Positions 9,338 to 18,438 of a DNA stretch of 64,000 bases are shown here, in pieces. The first letter of the stretch is position 1; each line of letters begins with the position of its first letter. The notes under the pieces are model-generated. The model was not told the origin of the DNA and did not search any database. It saw only the letters and a list, made by a program, of their open reading frames with translations. Location of the stretch: assembly GCA_045805505.1 (NCBI GenBank), contig JBJMLA010000144.1, forward strand, positions 1 to 64,000. Reading direction: 5' to 3'. Both the position numbers and the translations under genes were made by a program. The stretch comes from BP-464 sp045805505. GTDB taxonomy: Bacteria; Actinomycetota; Thermoleophilia; Solirubrobacterales; Solirubrobacteraceae.

Positions 9338-9822
9338 ACCGGCCAGATCAGAAGCCGCTCCCGCCGCGTCCGATCGACGCGACGATGCACGGCGTGACCG
9401 ACTACACGGTCGGCACGATGCTGATGACGGCGTTCCCGAAGATCGCCAACCTCGAGGGGACGCGCGCGGAGGGCCAGATCCGTGCCGCCGGCGCCATCCA
9501 CGCCGGCTACAGCGTGTTCACCGACTACCCGCTCGGTGCGGTCAAGGTGATCCCGTATCAGGCGCACCTGGCCATGGATGCCGTCGGCGCGGTGGCGCTG
9601 GCGGCCACGCCGTTCGTCACGGGCCAGTACAAGCAGGGCCCGAAGGAATGGGTGCCGCACGTGGCGCTGGCGCTGTTCGAGCTCGCGTCGCTGGCCATGA
9701 CCGATCCGACCGGTCGTGGCAGCTACCACGGCGATCCGGAGCGCATGCGCGAGGTCAACATGATGGATCCGCACCCGGCGACGCGCGACGGCGGACCGGC
9801 CGTGGTGCCCGCGTCAGCCTGA
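9334..9822 (+). CDS. Small membrane protein with paired hydrophobic segments
   Basis: 162 residues; its ATG overlaps the dehydrogenase stop as ATGA. The pattern PIDATMHGVTDYTVG ... AGAIHAGYSVFTDYPLGAVKVIPY, then hydrophobic segments around MDAVGAVALAATPFV and ALALFELASLAMT, resembles the small SPW-repeat-like / uncharacterised membrane proteins often found after such dehydrogenases in actinobacteria. Probably an integral inner-membrane protein with about four helices and a hydrophilic C-terminal tail. Function unknown; the coupled translation implies it acts with the dehydrogenase. Confidence 0.65.
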   Translation: MNRPDQKPLPPRPIDATMHGVTDYTVGTMLMTAFPKIANLEGTRAEGQIRAAGAIHAGYSVFTDYPLGAVKVIPYQAHLAMDAVGAVALAATPFVTGQYKQGPKEWVPHVALALFELASLAMTDPTGRGSYHGDPERMREVNMMDPHPATRDGGPAVVPASA

Positions 9823-9883
9823 TCGCCGGGCTCAAGCGTCACGCTGAGCCGCCGATGTAGAGGTCATCGAGCCTACATTCGGC

Positions 9884-12800
9884 ATGCCGCGGCCCAGATG
9901 GGTCACCTGGATCCTGTGCGCGCAGGTGGCGATGGTGGCCGCTTTCGTCCTTGCGATCGCGGGGGCGCTGCCCATGCTCGGCATCGGCTGGGAGCCCGAC
10001 AGCTGGACCGACTTCCTGCCCGTGCTGCTCGCCGGCCTGCCCGCGCTCGCCGCCCGCGCCCTGTACGCGCGCGAGGACCGGGCGGCCTGGGCACTCCTGG
10101 CGACCGGCTGGGCCCTGTACTGCGGCGGCTGGCTGGTGTGGGACCTGCACTTCGCCCACCAGGACTCGCCGCCGTTCCCCTCGTCGGCCGACGCGCTGTG
10201 GATGCTGTTCTACCCCTGCGTCTGCGCCGCGGTCGTGCTCCTGATCCGCGCGCGGCTGCCGCGGGTGACCCGCCCGATGTGGCTCGACGGCGCCGTGACG
10301 GCGCTGGCCACGGGGGCCTTCGCCGTGGCCGTGGTGCTGCCGGTGGTGACGAGCCATCTCGGCGGCAGCGTCGCGCAGAACCTGACGCTGCTGACCTATC
10401 CCGCCGGGGACCTCCTGGCGCTGGCACTGCTGGCCGGCGGCCTCGCCGTCTGGGGGCGCCGCGGCTGCCGGCTGCTGTGGCAGCTGGCGATCGCCTTCCT
10501 GCTGCTGATGGCCGCCGACGTCGGCTACCTGCTGCTGACCGCGGACGCCACGTTCGCGCCGGGCGGGCCGCTCGACCTCGGCTGGCCGCTGTTCGCGGCG
10601 CTGCTGACCTGGAGCGCCTGGAGCGGTCCGGGCGCGCTCGTCGAGCCGCCGGCCGCGCGGCGCCGGGCCGCCATCGTGCCGATGCTCTTCGGCGGCGCGG
10701 CGGCCGGGCTGCTGGTCACCGCGGCGTTCGTGCGGATCGAGCCGGCGGCCGTGGCCATGGCCGTCGTCGCGGTCGTCCTCTTCGGCGTCCGGGCCGTGAT
10801 GGCCATGCGCGAGGCCTCCGACCTCCGCGACGTCCACGAGCAGTCGCTGACCGACGACCTGACCGGCCTGCTCAACCGCCGCGGCCTGCGGGCCGCGATC
10901 GATCGTCTGCCGCAGACGCCGGCGGGCGCCTGCGACGGCTGGGCGATCGCGCTGCTCGACCTCGACGGCTTCAAGGAGATCAACGAGACCCTCGGGCACC
11001 GCGCAGGCGACCTGCTGCTCGCCGAGATCGGCCGCCGCTTCTCGCGCGCCGCCGGCCCGGACGCGGAGGTCGCGCGGCTCGGCGGCGACGAGTTCGCCCT
11101 CCTGGCCCCGGTCCGCTCGGCCCACGCGCCCGAGCTCGTCGCCGCGCTGCGCACCGCGCTGGAGGAGCCGGTGCCGGCCGACGGCGTGCTCGTCCAGCTG
11201 CACGGCAGCGCGGGGCTCTGCCTCACGGGCGGCTGCTCGACCGAGGAGCTGCTGCGCCGCGCCGAGGTCGCGATGTACCGGGCGAAGGCCGAGCGCACCG
11301 GGTGGTCGCTGTACGAGCCGGCGGCGGATCAGCACAGCCGCGACCAGCTGCAGCTCGTCTCCGAGCTGCGCCAGGCGCTGCGGGACGGCGGCGAGATCGT
11401 CGCCTTCTACCAGCCGCAGGTCGACATGGCGACGGGCGCGCTGCGAGCCGCCGAGGCCCTGGCGCGCTGGGAGCACCCGACGCGCGGGATGCTCTCGCCG
11501 GCCGTCTTCGTGCCGCTGGCCGAGCGCCACGGCCTGATGAAGCAGCTCACGCTGCACGTCGTCGACTGCGCCCTCACCGACTGCGCCCGCTGGCGCGCGG
11601 AGGGGCTGACCTTCGGCGTCTCGGTCAACGTCTCGGCGGTCAACCTCGTCGATGCCGACCTCGTGCCCGACGTCCTGGCCGCGCTGGCCCGCCACGGCCT
11701 GCCGGCCGGCGTCCTGACCCTCGAGGTCACCGAGGGCGACGTGATGGCCGACTTCGACCGCTCGGCCACGACGCTCGAGCAGCTGCGGGCGCTGGGGATC
11801 GGCCTGTCGATCGACGACTTCGGCACCGGGCATTCGTCGCTGGGACGGCTGCGCTCGCTGCCCGCCGACGAGATCAAGATCGACCGCTCGTTCGTGATGA
11901 CCATGACCCGCGACGTGCACGATCACGCGATCGTCCGGGCGGTCATCGACCTGGCGCGGCGCTTCGACAAGCGGATCGTCGCCGAGGGGGTCGAGGACGA
12001 GGAGACCTGGACGGAGCTGCGCGACCTCGGATGCGACGTCGCCCAGGGCTTCCTCATGGGCCGGCCGCAGCCGCTCGAAGCGCTGCTGGCCTCCGCCGCC
12101 GAGATGAGCCACGGTCGCAGCGAGCGATCGGACCCCGTGGCCCCTGAACGGCTCGCGGCCAAGCTCGCCATGGCCCCGACGGCCAAGGACGCCTGCGGCG
12201 TCGTCGTGCGCTACCTGGCCGGCCGCGGCTACGACCTTCCCAGCATCTACCTGCGGCGCGGGCAGCGCCTGCGCTGCCAGGCCTCGCTGGGCTACTGGCA
12301 GGTCCTCGACGGGCTCCCGCTCGGGACAGGCGTCATCGGCCGCTGTCTCCAGGAGGAGCGCACGCTCAACCTCGACCTCGGGGTCGGCGAGGACGCCTAT
12401 CTCGAAGCGGCCAGCGGCGTGGGCTACGAGCTCGCCGTGCCCGTCTGGTGCGACGGCAAGGCCGTGGCCGTCATCAACGTCGAGGACGTCAACCCGTTCG
12501 GCGACGACGCGGTCACCGAGCTCGAGTCGGTCGCCGCGATCCTCGGACGGAAGCTCGAGAGCGCGGGCGCCGCCGGCAACGAATCGCTCAGCCAGCAGCT
12601 CGGCCGGCTCGTCGAGCGCTTCGCCGACGCCACCAGCTCCGCCGACGTCAAGGAGCTCCTGGCCCGCGCCGCGGTCGAGCTGACCGGGATGGAGAGCGCG
12701 CTGGTGACGGTGCGCAGCGACGGCGAGTGGCACCAGCGCTCGGTCGGCTCGCTCGACGACGTCTTCGCGCGGCTCAGCGCCCAGCAGCTGTCCGAGCTCA

Positions 12801-13528
12801 CCGAGCACGTCGCCCATGGTGCATCGCTGATCGCCGCGGGCGACGCGGAGGGGGAGGGCCTCGCCCAGCTCAACGACCTGCGCCACGGCGGCGTCGAGAC
12901 CCTCGTGCTCGTCGCGCTGCACCACCTGGGCAAGAACGAGGGCCTGCTCGTCCTTGCCGACCGGGGCCCGACGCCGCCGGCGACCGAGCGCGTCGAGCTG
13001 CTCGAGCTGCTGGCCGCGCAGGCCACCAGCACGCTGCAGACGCTGGCCACCGTCGAGCGCCTGCGCGAGGAGGCCAGCCGCGACCCGCTGACCGGGCTCG
13101 GCCACCGTGGCGCGTTCCGCGCCGCCCTCGACGAGGACGCCCTGCGCGTCGCCGCCGGCGAGATGGTGGCGGTCGCGCTCATCGACCTCGATCACTTCAA
13201 GGCCGTCAACGACAGCGAGGGCCACCTCGCCGGCGACCGGCTGCTGCGCACGGTGGCCGCCCAGCTCGGCGGCGCGGTGCGGCGCGAGGACGGCGTCTTC
13301 CGCCTCGGTGGCGACGAGTTCGCCGCGATCCTGCGGGACGCCGACGGGCTCGACCTCCAGGAGACGGCCGAGCGCCTGCGCGCCGCTGCCGGCCACGGCT
13401 CGGTCACCGCCTCGGTGGGGCTGGCCGTGTGGACGCCCGGCGAGTCGATCGACGAGCTCCTCGCGCGTGCCGACGAGGCGCTGTACGGCGCCAAGGACTT
13501 CGGCCGCGACGCCGCGCGCCTGGCCTGA
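9884..13528 (+). CDS. Membrane GGDEF-EAL-GAF-GGDEF c-di-GMP enzyme
   Basis: 1214 residues. Residues about 5-300 hold roughly ten hydrophobic helices, a MASE-like sensor. GGDEF-1 starts at DDLTGLLNRRG (about 324) with RLGGDEFALL near 400; its inhibitory I-site position reads AGPD, not RxxD. EAL follows (EALARWEHP near 523, VNVSAVNL, LEVTEGD, DDFGTGHSSL, KIDRSFV, AEGVEDE), with all catalytic residues present. Two GAF-like modules occupy about 770-1050. GGDEF-2 ends the protein (RLGGDEFAAIL near 1142) with an intact RRED I-site. Such proteins make and break c-di-GMP at the membrane. Two cyclase domains flanking one phosphodiesterase is uncommon. Stand-alone gene. Confidence 0.9.
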   Translation: MPRPRWVTWILCAQVAMVAAFVLAIAGALPMLGIGWEPDSWTDFLPVLLAGLPALAARALYAREDRAAWALLATGWALYCGGWLVWDLHFAHQDSPPFPSSADALWMLFYPCVCAAVVLLIRARLPRVTRPMWLDGAVTALATGAFAVAVVLPVVTSHLGGSVAQNLTLLTYPAGDLLALALLAGGLAVWGRRGCRLLWQLAIAFLLLMAADVGYLLLTADATFAPGGPLDLGWPLFAALLTWSAWSGPGALVEPPAARRRAAIVPMLFGGAAAGLLVTAAFVRIEPAAVAMAVVAVVLFGVRAVMAMREASDLRDVHEQSLTDDLTGLLNRRGLRAAIDRLPQTPAGACDGWAIALLDLDGFKEINETLGHRAGDLLLAEIGRRFSRAAGPDAEVARLGGDEFALLAPVRSAHAPELVAALRTALEEPVPADGVLVQLHGSAGLCLTGGCSTEELLRRAEVAMYRAKAERTGWSLYEPAADQHSRDQLQLVSELRQALRDGGEIVAFYQPQVDMATGALRAAEALARWEHPTRGMLSPAVFVPLAERHGLMKQLTLHVVDCALTDCARWRAEGLTFGVSVNVSAVNLVDADLVPDVLAALARHGLPAGVLTLEVTEGDVMADFDRSATTLEQLRALGIGLSIDDFGTGHSSLGRLRSLPADEIKIDRSFVMTMTRDVHDHAIVRAVIDLARRFDKRIVAEGVEDEETWTELRDLGCDVAQGFLMGRPQPLEALLASAAEMSHGRSERSDPVAPERLAAKLAMAPTAKDACGVVVRYLAGRGYDLPSIYLRRGQRLRCQASLGYWQVLDGLPLGTGVIGRCLQEERTLNLDLGVGEDAYLEAASGVGYELAVPVWCDGKAVAVINVEDVNPFGDDAVTELESVAAILGRKLESAGAAGNESLSQQLGRLVERFADATSSADVKELLARAAVELTGMESALVTVRSDGEWHQRSVGSLDDVFARLSAQQLSELTEHVAHGASLIAAGDAEGEGLAQLNDLRHGGVETLVLVALHHLGKNEGLLVLADRGPTPPATERVELLELLAAQATSTLQTLATVERLREEASRDPLTGLGHRGAFRAALDEDALRVAAGEMVAVALIDLDHFKAVNDSEGHLAGDRLLRTVAAQLGGAVRREDGVFRLGGDEFAAILRDADGLDLQETAERLRAAAGHGSVTASVGLAVWTPGESIDELLARADEALYGAKDFGRDAARLA

Positions 13529-13707
13529 CCGGGGCACGCGGCGTCAGACTCCTCACCGGGCGCTTTGACACTCGCCCTGCCCGGGTAGTCAAGCCGTAGG
13601 CCGCGGTCTCCCTGAGGCGGCGGTGCAAGAACTTGACGGTCGCGGCAGGCCCGTCCCGAGGGCGGGGGTGATGCGGCTTCCCCAGCCGCTCAACCCGGAG
13701 AGCCTCC

Positions 13708-15228
13708 ATGTCTCGACTTGCTTCCCCACCGGAACGTTCCACCGACCCAACCCTCACCGCTCAGACCCTGGAGGGGCACGCGGCGCGGGTGAGCGTGCCG
13801 ACCTATGACCGCGAGCAGCTCGCGCCCGGCATCGTCCACCTCGGCGTCGGCGGCTTCCATCGCGCGCACCAGGCCGTCTACCTCGACGCCGTCGCCGAGC
13901 TCGGGCTGAGCCTGGACTGGGGCATCGTCGGCGTGAGCCTGCGGCGCCCTGGCATCCGCGACGCGCTCGAGCCCCAGGACTGGCTGTTCACCGTGGCCGC
14001 GCGCGGCCAGGAGGGTGACGACGCGCGCGTCGTCGGCTGCCTGACGAGCGTGCTCTTCGCGCCCGAGGATCCCGGCGCCGTGCTCGATGCGCTCGCCGCG
14101 CCGGGCACACGCCTGGTGACCTTGACGATCACCGGCGGCGGCTACCACGTCGATGGCGAGACCGGCGATCTCGCCGACGACGCGGAGATCGCCGCCGACC
14201 TCGCCGAGCCCGGGCGCCCGCGGACCGCGATCGGCTACCTCGTCGAGGGCCTGAACCGCCGCCGCCGCGCCGGAACCGCGCCCTTCACCGTCCTGTCCTG
14301 CGACAACGTGCCGGAGAACGGGGACACGACGCGCCGCGCGGTCCTGGGCTTCGCCGGGCGGGTCGACCCCGAGCTGGCGGCGTGGATCGAGCGCGAGGTC
14401 GCGTTTCCCGGCAGCGTGGTGGACCGCATCACCCCGGAGAGCACCGACGAGACGCAGCACTTCGTCCGCGAGGCCTTCGGGATCGAGGACCGCGCTCCCG
14501 TGGTGGCCGAGCCCTATCGCCAATGGATCGTCGAGGACCGCTTCTGCAACGAGCGCCCGCCGCTCGAGGACGTCGGCGTGCAGCTCGTCGCCGACGTCGC
14601 GCCCTATGAGCGGATGAAGAAGCGGCTGCTCAACGGCAGTCACTCGGCGCTCGGCTACGTCGGCTACCTGCTCGGCCATCGCGACTCCGCCGGGGCGATG
14701 AGCGACCCGCTGGTCCGCGCCTACATCGAGCGGCTGATGGGGGAGGAGATCGCCCCGCTGCTGCCCGCGGTGCCGGGCATCGACCTCGGCGAGTACCGCG
14801 CGATGCTGCTGGAGCGCTTCGCCAACCCGGAGGTGGGCGATCAGCTCGAGCGGCTGTGCGGCCGCGGCTCCACCAAGGTGCCCGCCTACCTGCTGCCGTC
14901 GATCGCCGAGGCGCGCAGGCAGGGCCGGCCCCACGAGCTGCTCAACCTGGCCGTCGCGGCCTGGGTGCGGTATCTGCGTGGGACCGACCTCGAGGGTGAG
15001 GAGATCGCGATCAAGGACGCGCGCCGCGAGGAGCTCCAGCCCCTGGCCCAGCAGGGCGGCGACGACCCGGAGCCGCTGATGGCCGAAAGCCGGATCTTCG
15101 GCTGGCTGGCCGACGACCCGCTGCTCGTGCAGTCGGTCGCGCGCATCCTCGAGACCTTCTCGACCGACGGCCTGCGGGCGACGGTGGAGGCCTACCTCGA
15201 CGCGGGAATCGCGGAGCTGGCAGCGTGA
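13708..15228 (+). CDS. Mannitol dehydrogenase family oxidoreductase
   Basis: 506 residues. The N-terminal domain carries HLGVGGFHRAHQAVYLD, the NAD-binding start of polyol-specific long-chain dehydrogenases, plus SCDNVPENG. The catalytic Lys-Asn-His set is in KKRLLNGSHSALGY (about residues 304-317). This family oxidises mannitol to fructose, or fructuronate/tagaturonate to the hexonates; length (about 490-510) fits mannitol 2-dehydrogenase, but the exact polyol cannot be read from the sequence. A HAD hydrolase starts 8 bp after its stop, so the two form an operon for sugar-alcohol or sugar-phosphate metabolism. A 179-bp leader with GC-rich inverted repeats (around 13558-13587 and 13649-13664) precedes it. 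Confidence 0.9.
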   Translation: MSRLASPPERSTDPTLTAQTLEGHAARVSVPTYDREQLAPGIVHLGVGGFHRAHQAVYLDAVAELGLSLDWGIVGVSLRRPGIRDALEPQDWLFTVAARGQEGDDARVVGCLTSVLFAPEDPGAVLDALAAPGTRLVTLTITGGGYHVDGETGDLADDAEIAADLAEPGRPRTAIGYLVEGLNRRRRAGTAPFTVLSCDNVPENGDTTRRAVLGFAGRVDPELAAWIEREVAFPGSVVDRITPESTDETQHFVREAFGIEDRAPVVAEPYRQWIVEDRFCNERPPLEDVGVQLVADVAPYERMKKRLLNGSHSALGYVGYLLGHRDSAGAMSDPLVRAYIERLMGEEIAPLLPAVPGIDLGEYRAMLLERFANPEVGDQLERLCGRGSTKVPAYLLPSIAEARRQGRPHELLNLAVAAWVRYLRGTDLEGEEIAIKDARREELQPLAQQGGDDPEPLMAESRIFGWLADDPLLVQSVARILETFSTDGLRATVEAYLDAGIAELAA

Positions 15229-15235
15229 CGTCCTA

Positions 15236-15967
15236 GTGCTCGTCACCACCCTGCTCTGCGATGCCGACGGGAACCTCTTCCCGTCCGAGGAACCGGCGTT
15301 CGTCGCCTCGGCCGAGGTCACGAACCGATGCCTGCGCGCGCTGGGCGTCGACCGCAGCTTCGAACCCGAGGAGCTGCGCCTGGCCACGACCGGAAAGAAC
15401 TTCCGCACGACGATCGCCGACCTCGCGCGCGAGGCCGGCGCCGAGGACCGGCTGACGCCCGACGTGCTCGAGGAGTGGGTGGCCGAGGAGCGGCGTGCGG
15501 TCACCGACTACCTCGGCGCGACCCTGGTTCCCGATCCCGCGGTGGCCGAGCCGCTCCGGCGGCTGTCGGAGCGCTTCGCGCTGGCCGCCGTCAGCTCCAG
15601 CGCCGTCGGGCGCCTCGGCGCATGCTTCGCGGCCACCGGGCTCGACGTCCTCTTCCCGCCCGAGCTGCGGTTCAGCGCCGAGGACTCGCTGCCGGTGCCG
15701 ACCAGCAAGCCCGATCCGGCCATCTACACCTTCGCCGCCGAGCGGCTGGGCGTCGGGCCGCGCTGCGCGGTGGCCATCGAGGACTCGGTGCCCGGCGCGC
15801 AGTCGGCGGTGGCGGCCGGCTTCACCACGATCGGCAACCTCGTCTTCGTGCGGCCCGAGGAGCGCGAGGAACGCGAGGCGCAGCTGCGAGCAACCGGGGT
15901 AGAGGACGTCATCGGGTCGTGGGAGGAGCTCGAGGAGCTGCTCGCCGCGACCGCTACAGCCCGGTGA
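15236..15967 (+). CDS. HAD superfamily hydrolase (subfamily IA, phosphatase-like)
   Basis: 243 residues from a GTG 7 bp after the dehydrogenase stop. HAD motif I reads LLCDADGNLFPSE (nucleophile Asp about residue 9, general acid Asp 11), motif II AVSSSAVGRL (Ser), motif III Lys in TSKPDPAIY and motif IV AIEDSVPGAQSA. The helical cap lies between motifs I and II, as in subfamily IA (beta-phosphoglucomutase/phosphatase type). With a mannitol dehydrogenase upstream, a sugar- or polyol-phosphate phosphatase is the natural guess. Its 3' end overlaps the convergent glycerophosphotransferase-like gene by 14 bp. Confidence 0.85.
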   Translation: MLVTTLLCDADGNLFPSEEPAFVASAEVTNRCLRALGVDRSFEPEELRLATTGKNFRTTIADLAREAGAEDRLTPDVLEEWVAEERRAVTDYLGATLVPDPAVAEPLRRLSERFALAAVSSSAVGRLGACFAATGLDVLFPPELRFSAEDSLPVPTSKPDPAIYTFAAERLGVGPRCAVAIEDSVPGAQSAVAAGFTTIGNLVFVRPEEREEREAQLRATGVEDVIGSWEELEELLAATATAR

Positions 15968-17009
15968 ACACCGCGTCGACGACGCGCTCGGAGGCGCGGC
16001 CGTCGTCGAGGTGGCAGAAGCGCTCGGCGAACGCCGCGTAGCGCTCGGCGTAGCGTTCGTGCACCCCGCCGAGGTCGTTGAGCGCGGCGACCACCTCGTC
16101 GGCCGTGCGCAGCAGCGGGCCGGGTGCCTCGCGCTCGAAGTCGAACGTGAACCCGCGGCTCTCGTCGCGGTAGTGCTCGAGGTCGTAGGTGTAGAAGATC
16201 AGCGGCTTGCGCGTGACGGCGAAGTCGAACATCGCCGACGAGTAGTCGGTGATCAGGACGTCGGCGGCCAGGTACAGCTCGGCGATGTCCGGCCAGCTGG
16301 TCACGTCGCGCCAGCCCGGCTGATCGCCGGCCGGCTCGCCGGGCTCGGCCATCACGTGTGACCGCGCGAGCATGACGGCGGAGGGATCCAGGCCGGTCAC
16401 CGACGCGGGATCGAGGCCGAAGCGGATCGTGAGGTCGTGGTCGCGGAAGGTCGGCGCGTAGAGGACGGCGAGCTGCTCCGGCGCCAGGCCGAGCTGCTCG
16501 CGGGTCTCCTCGCGGACGCGGTCGGCGTCGTGTGACCGCAGGATGTCGTTGCGCGGATAGCCCGTCTCGAGGATCTCGGTGCCCGGGAAGACCTCGCGCA
16601 GGATCGGCACGGAGAACGCGTTGGGAGCGATGACGTAGTTCCAGCGTGCGGCGTCGTCGCGGGAGCTGACCTCGTAGCGCAGGATGTGCTCGGGGATCTT
16701 GATGTCGTGGCCGATGCGCTTGAGCGGCGTGCCGTGCCAGGTCTGCAGGTAGGTCGCGCCCTCGCGCGGCGTGAAGCGCTGCAGCAGGTAGGTGTTCGAG
16801 ACGATGTGATGGGCCTGCTCCAGCGTCGCCCGAGCCTCCTCGGTCCCGGCGGGGACGTGCTCTGCGCCGTCTGGCGGGGGGACGTCCTCGGGCAGCAGCC
16901 AGCGGCGTTCGACGGGCGCCTGACGGCGCAGCAGCTCGCGCTCGATCGCCCGCGGGCTGTCGGACCAGCTCCTCTCCGAGCTTGAGAAGACGACCGACAG
17001 CGGTGTCAC
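15954..17009 (-). CDS. CDP-glycerol glycerophosphotransferase family protein
   Basis: 351 residues from a GTG at 17009 that overlaps the upstream stop as GTGA. Family motifs are TYLQTWHGTPLKRIGHDI (about residues 85-102), APNAFSVPILREVF, GYPRNDIL, LYAPTFRDH and DVLITDYSSAMFDF (near the C-terminus). The family (TagB/TagF) transfers glycerol- or ribitol-phosphate from CDP-alditols in teichoic-acid-like wall polymers and capsule. At 351 residues it is the catalytic domain alone, without the N-terminal extension of TagF. It is translationally coupled to the class II DAHP synthase, a partner with no obvious pathway link. Confidence 0.88.
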   Translation of the reverse strand: MTPLSVVFSSSERSWSDSPRAIERELLRRQAPVERRWLLPEDVPPPDGAEHVPAGTEEARATLEQAHHIVSNTYLLQRFTPREGATYLQTWHGTPLKRIGHDIKIPEHILRYEVSSRDDAARWNYVIAPNAFSVPILREVFPGTEILETGYPRNDILRSHDADRVREETREQLGLAPEQLAVLYAPTFRDHDLTIRFGLDPASVTGLDPSAVMLARSHVMAEPGEPAGDQPGWRDVTSWPDIAELYLAADVLITDYSSAMFDFAVTRKPLIFYTYDLEHYRDESRGFTFDFEREAPGPLLRTADEVVAALNDLGGVHERYAERYAAFAERFCHLDDGRASERVVDAVFTGL

Positions 17010-18388
17010 GTCGTGCGCTGCAGCATCTCGACGACCAGGAACGCGAGCTCCAGCGCCTGCTGGGTGTTCAGCCGCGGATCGCAGGCGGTCTCGTAGCGGA
17101 ACGAGAGCTCGCCGTGGGAGATCATCTCGGCGCCGCCGAGGCACTCGGTGACGTTCTCGCCCGTGTGCTCGACGTGGATGCCGCCGGGATGGGTGCCGAG
17201 CCCCTGGTGGACCTCGAAGAACCCTTCGACCTCGTCCATGACGCGGTCGAAGTGACGCGTCTTGTGACCGCTGGGCGACTCCTCGGTGTTGCCGTGCATC
17301 GGGTCGCACTGCCAGACGACCCGGTGGCCGGCCCGCGTGACGGCCTCGATGATCGGCGGCAGGTGCTCGCGCACGTGGCCGTTGCCCATCCGCGAGACGA
17401 GCGTCACGCGGCCGTCGACCCGGTGCGGATCGAGCCGCTCGACCAGCGCGACGACCTCGTCGGGCGTCGCGCTCGGGCCGATCTTGACGCCGAGTGGGTT
17501 GGCGATCAGCGCGGCGAGGGCGACGTGCGCGCCGTCGAGCTGGCGCGTGCGGTCGCCGATCCACACCTGGTGGCCCGAGAGCAGATAGAGGCGGTCCTCC
17601 TCGGCGCGCAGCAGCGAGCGCTCGTAGTCGAGCACCAGCATCTCGTGGCTGGCGAACAGCTCGACGGTGCGCAGCGAGCTGTCCTCGACGCCGCAAGCCG
17701 ACATGAACCGCAGGCTGCGGTCGATCTCGGTGGAGATGCGCTCGTAGCGCTCGCCGGCGCTCGAGCGGCGGACGAAGTCCATGTTCCACTCGTGGAGGTG
17801 GTGCAGGTCGGCCAGGCCGGCGCCGGTGATCGCCCGCGCGAGGTTCATCGCCGCGCCGGCGTTGGCGTAGGCGCGCACGAGCCGGCCCGGATCCGGGCGG
17901 CGGCCCTCGGCCGTGGGCTCGAGGGCGTTGATCATGTCGCCGCGGTAGGAGGGCAGGCCGTCGGCGTCGGTCTCGGCGCTGCGCGGCTTGGCGTACTGGC
18001 CGGCGAAGCGCCCGACCTTGATGACCGGCATCGAGGTGCCGTAGGTCAGCACGACGGCCATCTGCAGCAGGGTGCGGATCGTCCCGCGCAGGTGCGCCTC
18101 GGTGTTGTCGGCGAACGTCTCGGCGCAGTCGCCGCCCTGCAGCAGGAACGCCTCTCCCCGCGCGACGGTGCCCAGCCGCTCCTGCAGCCCGTCGACCTCG
18201 GTGGGGACGGTGATCGGCGGGACGGTCTCGAGCAGCCCGCGGACGCGGTCGACGGCATCGGCGTCCGGCCAGGCCGGCTGCTGGACGGCCGGCCGCGACA
18301 GCGCAGCGAGGACCGCGGCGGCGACCGTGTCGGGCAGGGGAGACAGCGGCGCGCGGCCGCTGTCGGGGACGTCGATGGTCCAGCTCAT
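17006..18388 (-). CDS. aroG: Class II 3-deoxy-7-phosphoheptulonate (DAHP) synthase
   Basis: 460 residues from the ATG at 18388. Class II (plant/mycobacterial type) signatures are QGGDCAETFADN, KVGRFAGQYAKPRS, LPSYRGD, WIGDRTRQLDGAHV, RMGNGHVREHLPP, VVWQCDPMHGNT and HTGENVTECLGG, which include the Mn-binding Cys, His, Glu and Asp. It condenses phosphoenolpyruvate and erythrose 4-phosphate as the first step of the shikimate pathway. The frame extends upstream to 18487, but the normal class II N-terminus begins with MSWTIDVP. Its stop overlaps the GTG of the glycerophosphotransferase gene. No other aro gene is in the window. Confidence 0.95.
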   Translation of the reverse strand: MSWTIDVPDSGRAPLSPLPDTVAAAVLAALSRPAVQQPAWPDADAVDRVRGLLETVPPITVPTEVDGLQERLGTVARGEAFLLQGGDCAETFADNTEAHLRGTIRTLLQMAVVLTYGTSMPVIKVGRFAGQYAKPRSAETDADGLPSYRGDMINALEPTAEGRRPDPGRLVRAYANAGAAMNLARAITGAGLADLHHLHEWNMDFVRRSSAGERYERISTEIDRSLRFMSACGVEDSSLRTVELFASHEMLVLDYERSLLRAEEDRLYLLSGHQVWIGDRTRQLDGAHVALAALIANPLGVKIGPSATPDEVVALVERLDPHRVDGRVTLVSRMGNGHVREHLPPIIEAVTRAGHRVVWQCDPMHGNTEESPSGHKTRHFDRVMDEVEGFFEVHQGLGTHPGGIHVEHTGENVTECLGGAEMISHGELSFRYETACDPRLNTQQALELAFLVVEMLQRTT

Positions 18389-18438
18389 GCCCCCAACGCT
18401 AGACGGGCGCCGCCCGACAGCGGCCGCCCGCCCGCCCG

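Noticed and set aside
9839..13537. A 1232-codon open frame on the minus strand opposite the GGDEF-EAL gene
   Set aside because: It is the antisense shadow of a very GC-rich gene; the translation is Arg/Gly/Ala/Asp-rich low-complexity sequence without any domain.
15954..17789. A 611-codon minus-strand frame extending the glycerophosphotransferase into DAHP synthase
   Set aside because: The extension is out of frame with the intact DAHP synthase; the GTG at 17009 with GTGA overlap is the sensible start.
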